A stretch of DNA of 5,896 nucleotides from NCBI GenBank assembly GCA_021828605.1, contig JAJZEG010000250.1, forward strand, positions 1 to 5,896, given 5' to 3'. Positions 5,507-5,896 of the stretch are shown piece after piece (the first letter of the stretch is position 1; each line of letters starts with the position of its first letter). This DNA comes from Pseudomonadota bacterium. GTDB lineage: Bacteria > Pseudomonadota > Alphaproteobacteria > Acetobacterales > Acetobacteraceae. The notes below the pieces were generated by a model, which was not told the origin of the DNA, did not search any database, and saw only the letters and a list, made by a program, of their open reading frames with translations. The position numbers and the translations under genes are program-made.

Positions 5507-5896
5507 GTGGCCGATGATGTGACCCTAGATCGAACAATTGTCGGGTTGGCCGAGCGGTTGAAATCTGCGACGTCTCAGATGCATGTTCAGGCAGAGCGAA
5601 GCGGCGCCATCGCATTACTGCTGCATGGGGCGTTGTCCCGCGAGCTTTATGCGCTGTTACTTGCGAATTTATTGCCGAGCTATGAAGCGATAGAAACCGG
5701 CCTGCGGCGGTGGCGCGATTTGCCCGCCTTGCACGCGATTGCGCAAACCGCCGTATTTCGGGCTGAGGCATTGCGCGCCGATCTGACTGCTTTGGCAAGT
5801 TCGGGATGGACGAAACGATTGCCGCTGCTTGGCGAGGGACGGGCTTACGCCGCGCGGATTGAGGAAATCACGGAGGATGATCCAACATTGCTGCTC
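5507..5896 (+). CDS. bphO: Heme oxygenase (biliverdin-forming), N-terminal part
   Basis: The first 130 codons of a heme oxygenase run off the right edge; family members are usually about 190-220 residues. The enzyme opens heme to biliverdin, releasing iron and CO. The segment LAERLKSATSQMHVQAERSG, followed by LLLHGALSRELYALLLANLLPSYEAIE, parallels the N-terminus of known heme oxygenases (human HO-1 has LKEATKEVHTQAEN). His26 corresponds to the proximal heme ligand. The distal-helix glycine motif lies beyond the window. The start is GTG with a GGAGGT ribosome site. Divergent placement beside ppsR-bphP makes chromophore supply for the phytochrome the natural role. Genes in this setting are called bphO, but a heme-iron acquisition role cannot be ruled out without the right flank. 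Confidence 0.88.
   Translation, partial: MADDVTLDRTIVGLAERLKSATSQMHVQAERSGAIALLLHGALSRELYALLLANLLPSYEAIETGLRRWRDLPALHAIAQTAVFRAEALRADLTALASSGWTKRLPLLGEGRAYAARIEEITEDDPTLLL

Noticed and set aside
5442..5798. 118-codon minus-strand open frame covering the divergent spacer
   Set aside because: It is antisense to the heme oxygenase and would run through the ppsR promoter. Its arginine-rich translation looks like a frame shadow.

Overview
The window looks like alphaproteobacterial chromosome, most likely from an anoxygenic phototroph or a close relative of one; a Rhodospirillales/Acetobacteraceae-type host is a reasonable guess but is not proven. The reasons are a PpsR/CrtJ-family photosynthesis regulator, a biliverdin-binding bacteriophytochrome, a hopanoid nucleosidase (HpnG) and moderately high GC. 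Nothing indicates a plasmid, phage, insertion sequence or CRISPR array.

Layout, left to right. The left edge holds the last 54 codons of a plus-strand M19 membrane dipeptidase. Its 3' end overlaps by 29 bp the 3' end of a minus-strand hpnG. Every gene from there to 5433 lies on the minus strand. In transcription order these are ppsR (4117-5433), bphP (1879-4050), a 62-residue single-span membrane protein (1586-1774), infC (880-1419, probably starting on the rare codon ATC) and hpnG (138-776). A 73-bp AT-rich divergent spacer separates ppsR from a plus-strand heme oxygenase gene that starts on GTG at 5507 and runs off the right edge. No gene-free stretch exceeds about 170 bp.

The centrepiece is a compact red/far-red light switch. 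Heme oxygenase makes biliverdin, which the BphP photosensory module (PAS-GAF-PHY with the N-terminal Cys) would bind covalently. BphP has no histidine kinase catalytic domain and lies just downstream of the DNA-binding repressor PpsR. This matches the architecture of the BphP/PpsR pairs of Bradyrhizobium and Rhodopseudomonas palustris, where the phytochrome acts as a light-dependent anti-repressor by binding PpsR. So the system type is known, but this version has its own features. PpsR lacks the redox Cys in the helix-turn-helix, ppsR appears to be transcribed from a promoter that would give a leaderless mRNA, and no canonical TGT-N12-ACA operator is visible in the divergent spacer.

The remaining genes are housekeeping or lipid genes. 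Three non-coding signals stand out: a perfect CRP-like palindrome between bphP and the small membrane gene, a potentially pseudoknotted leader upstream of infC, and a strong excess of the tetranucleotide GATC across the window.
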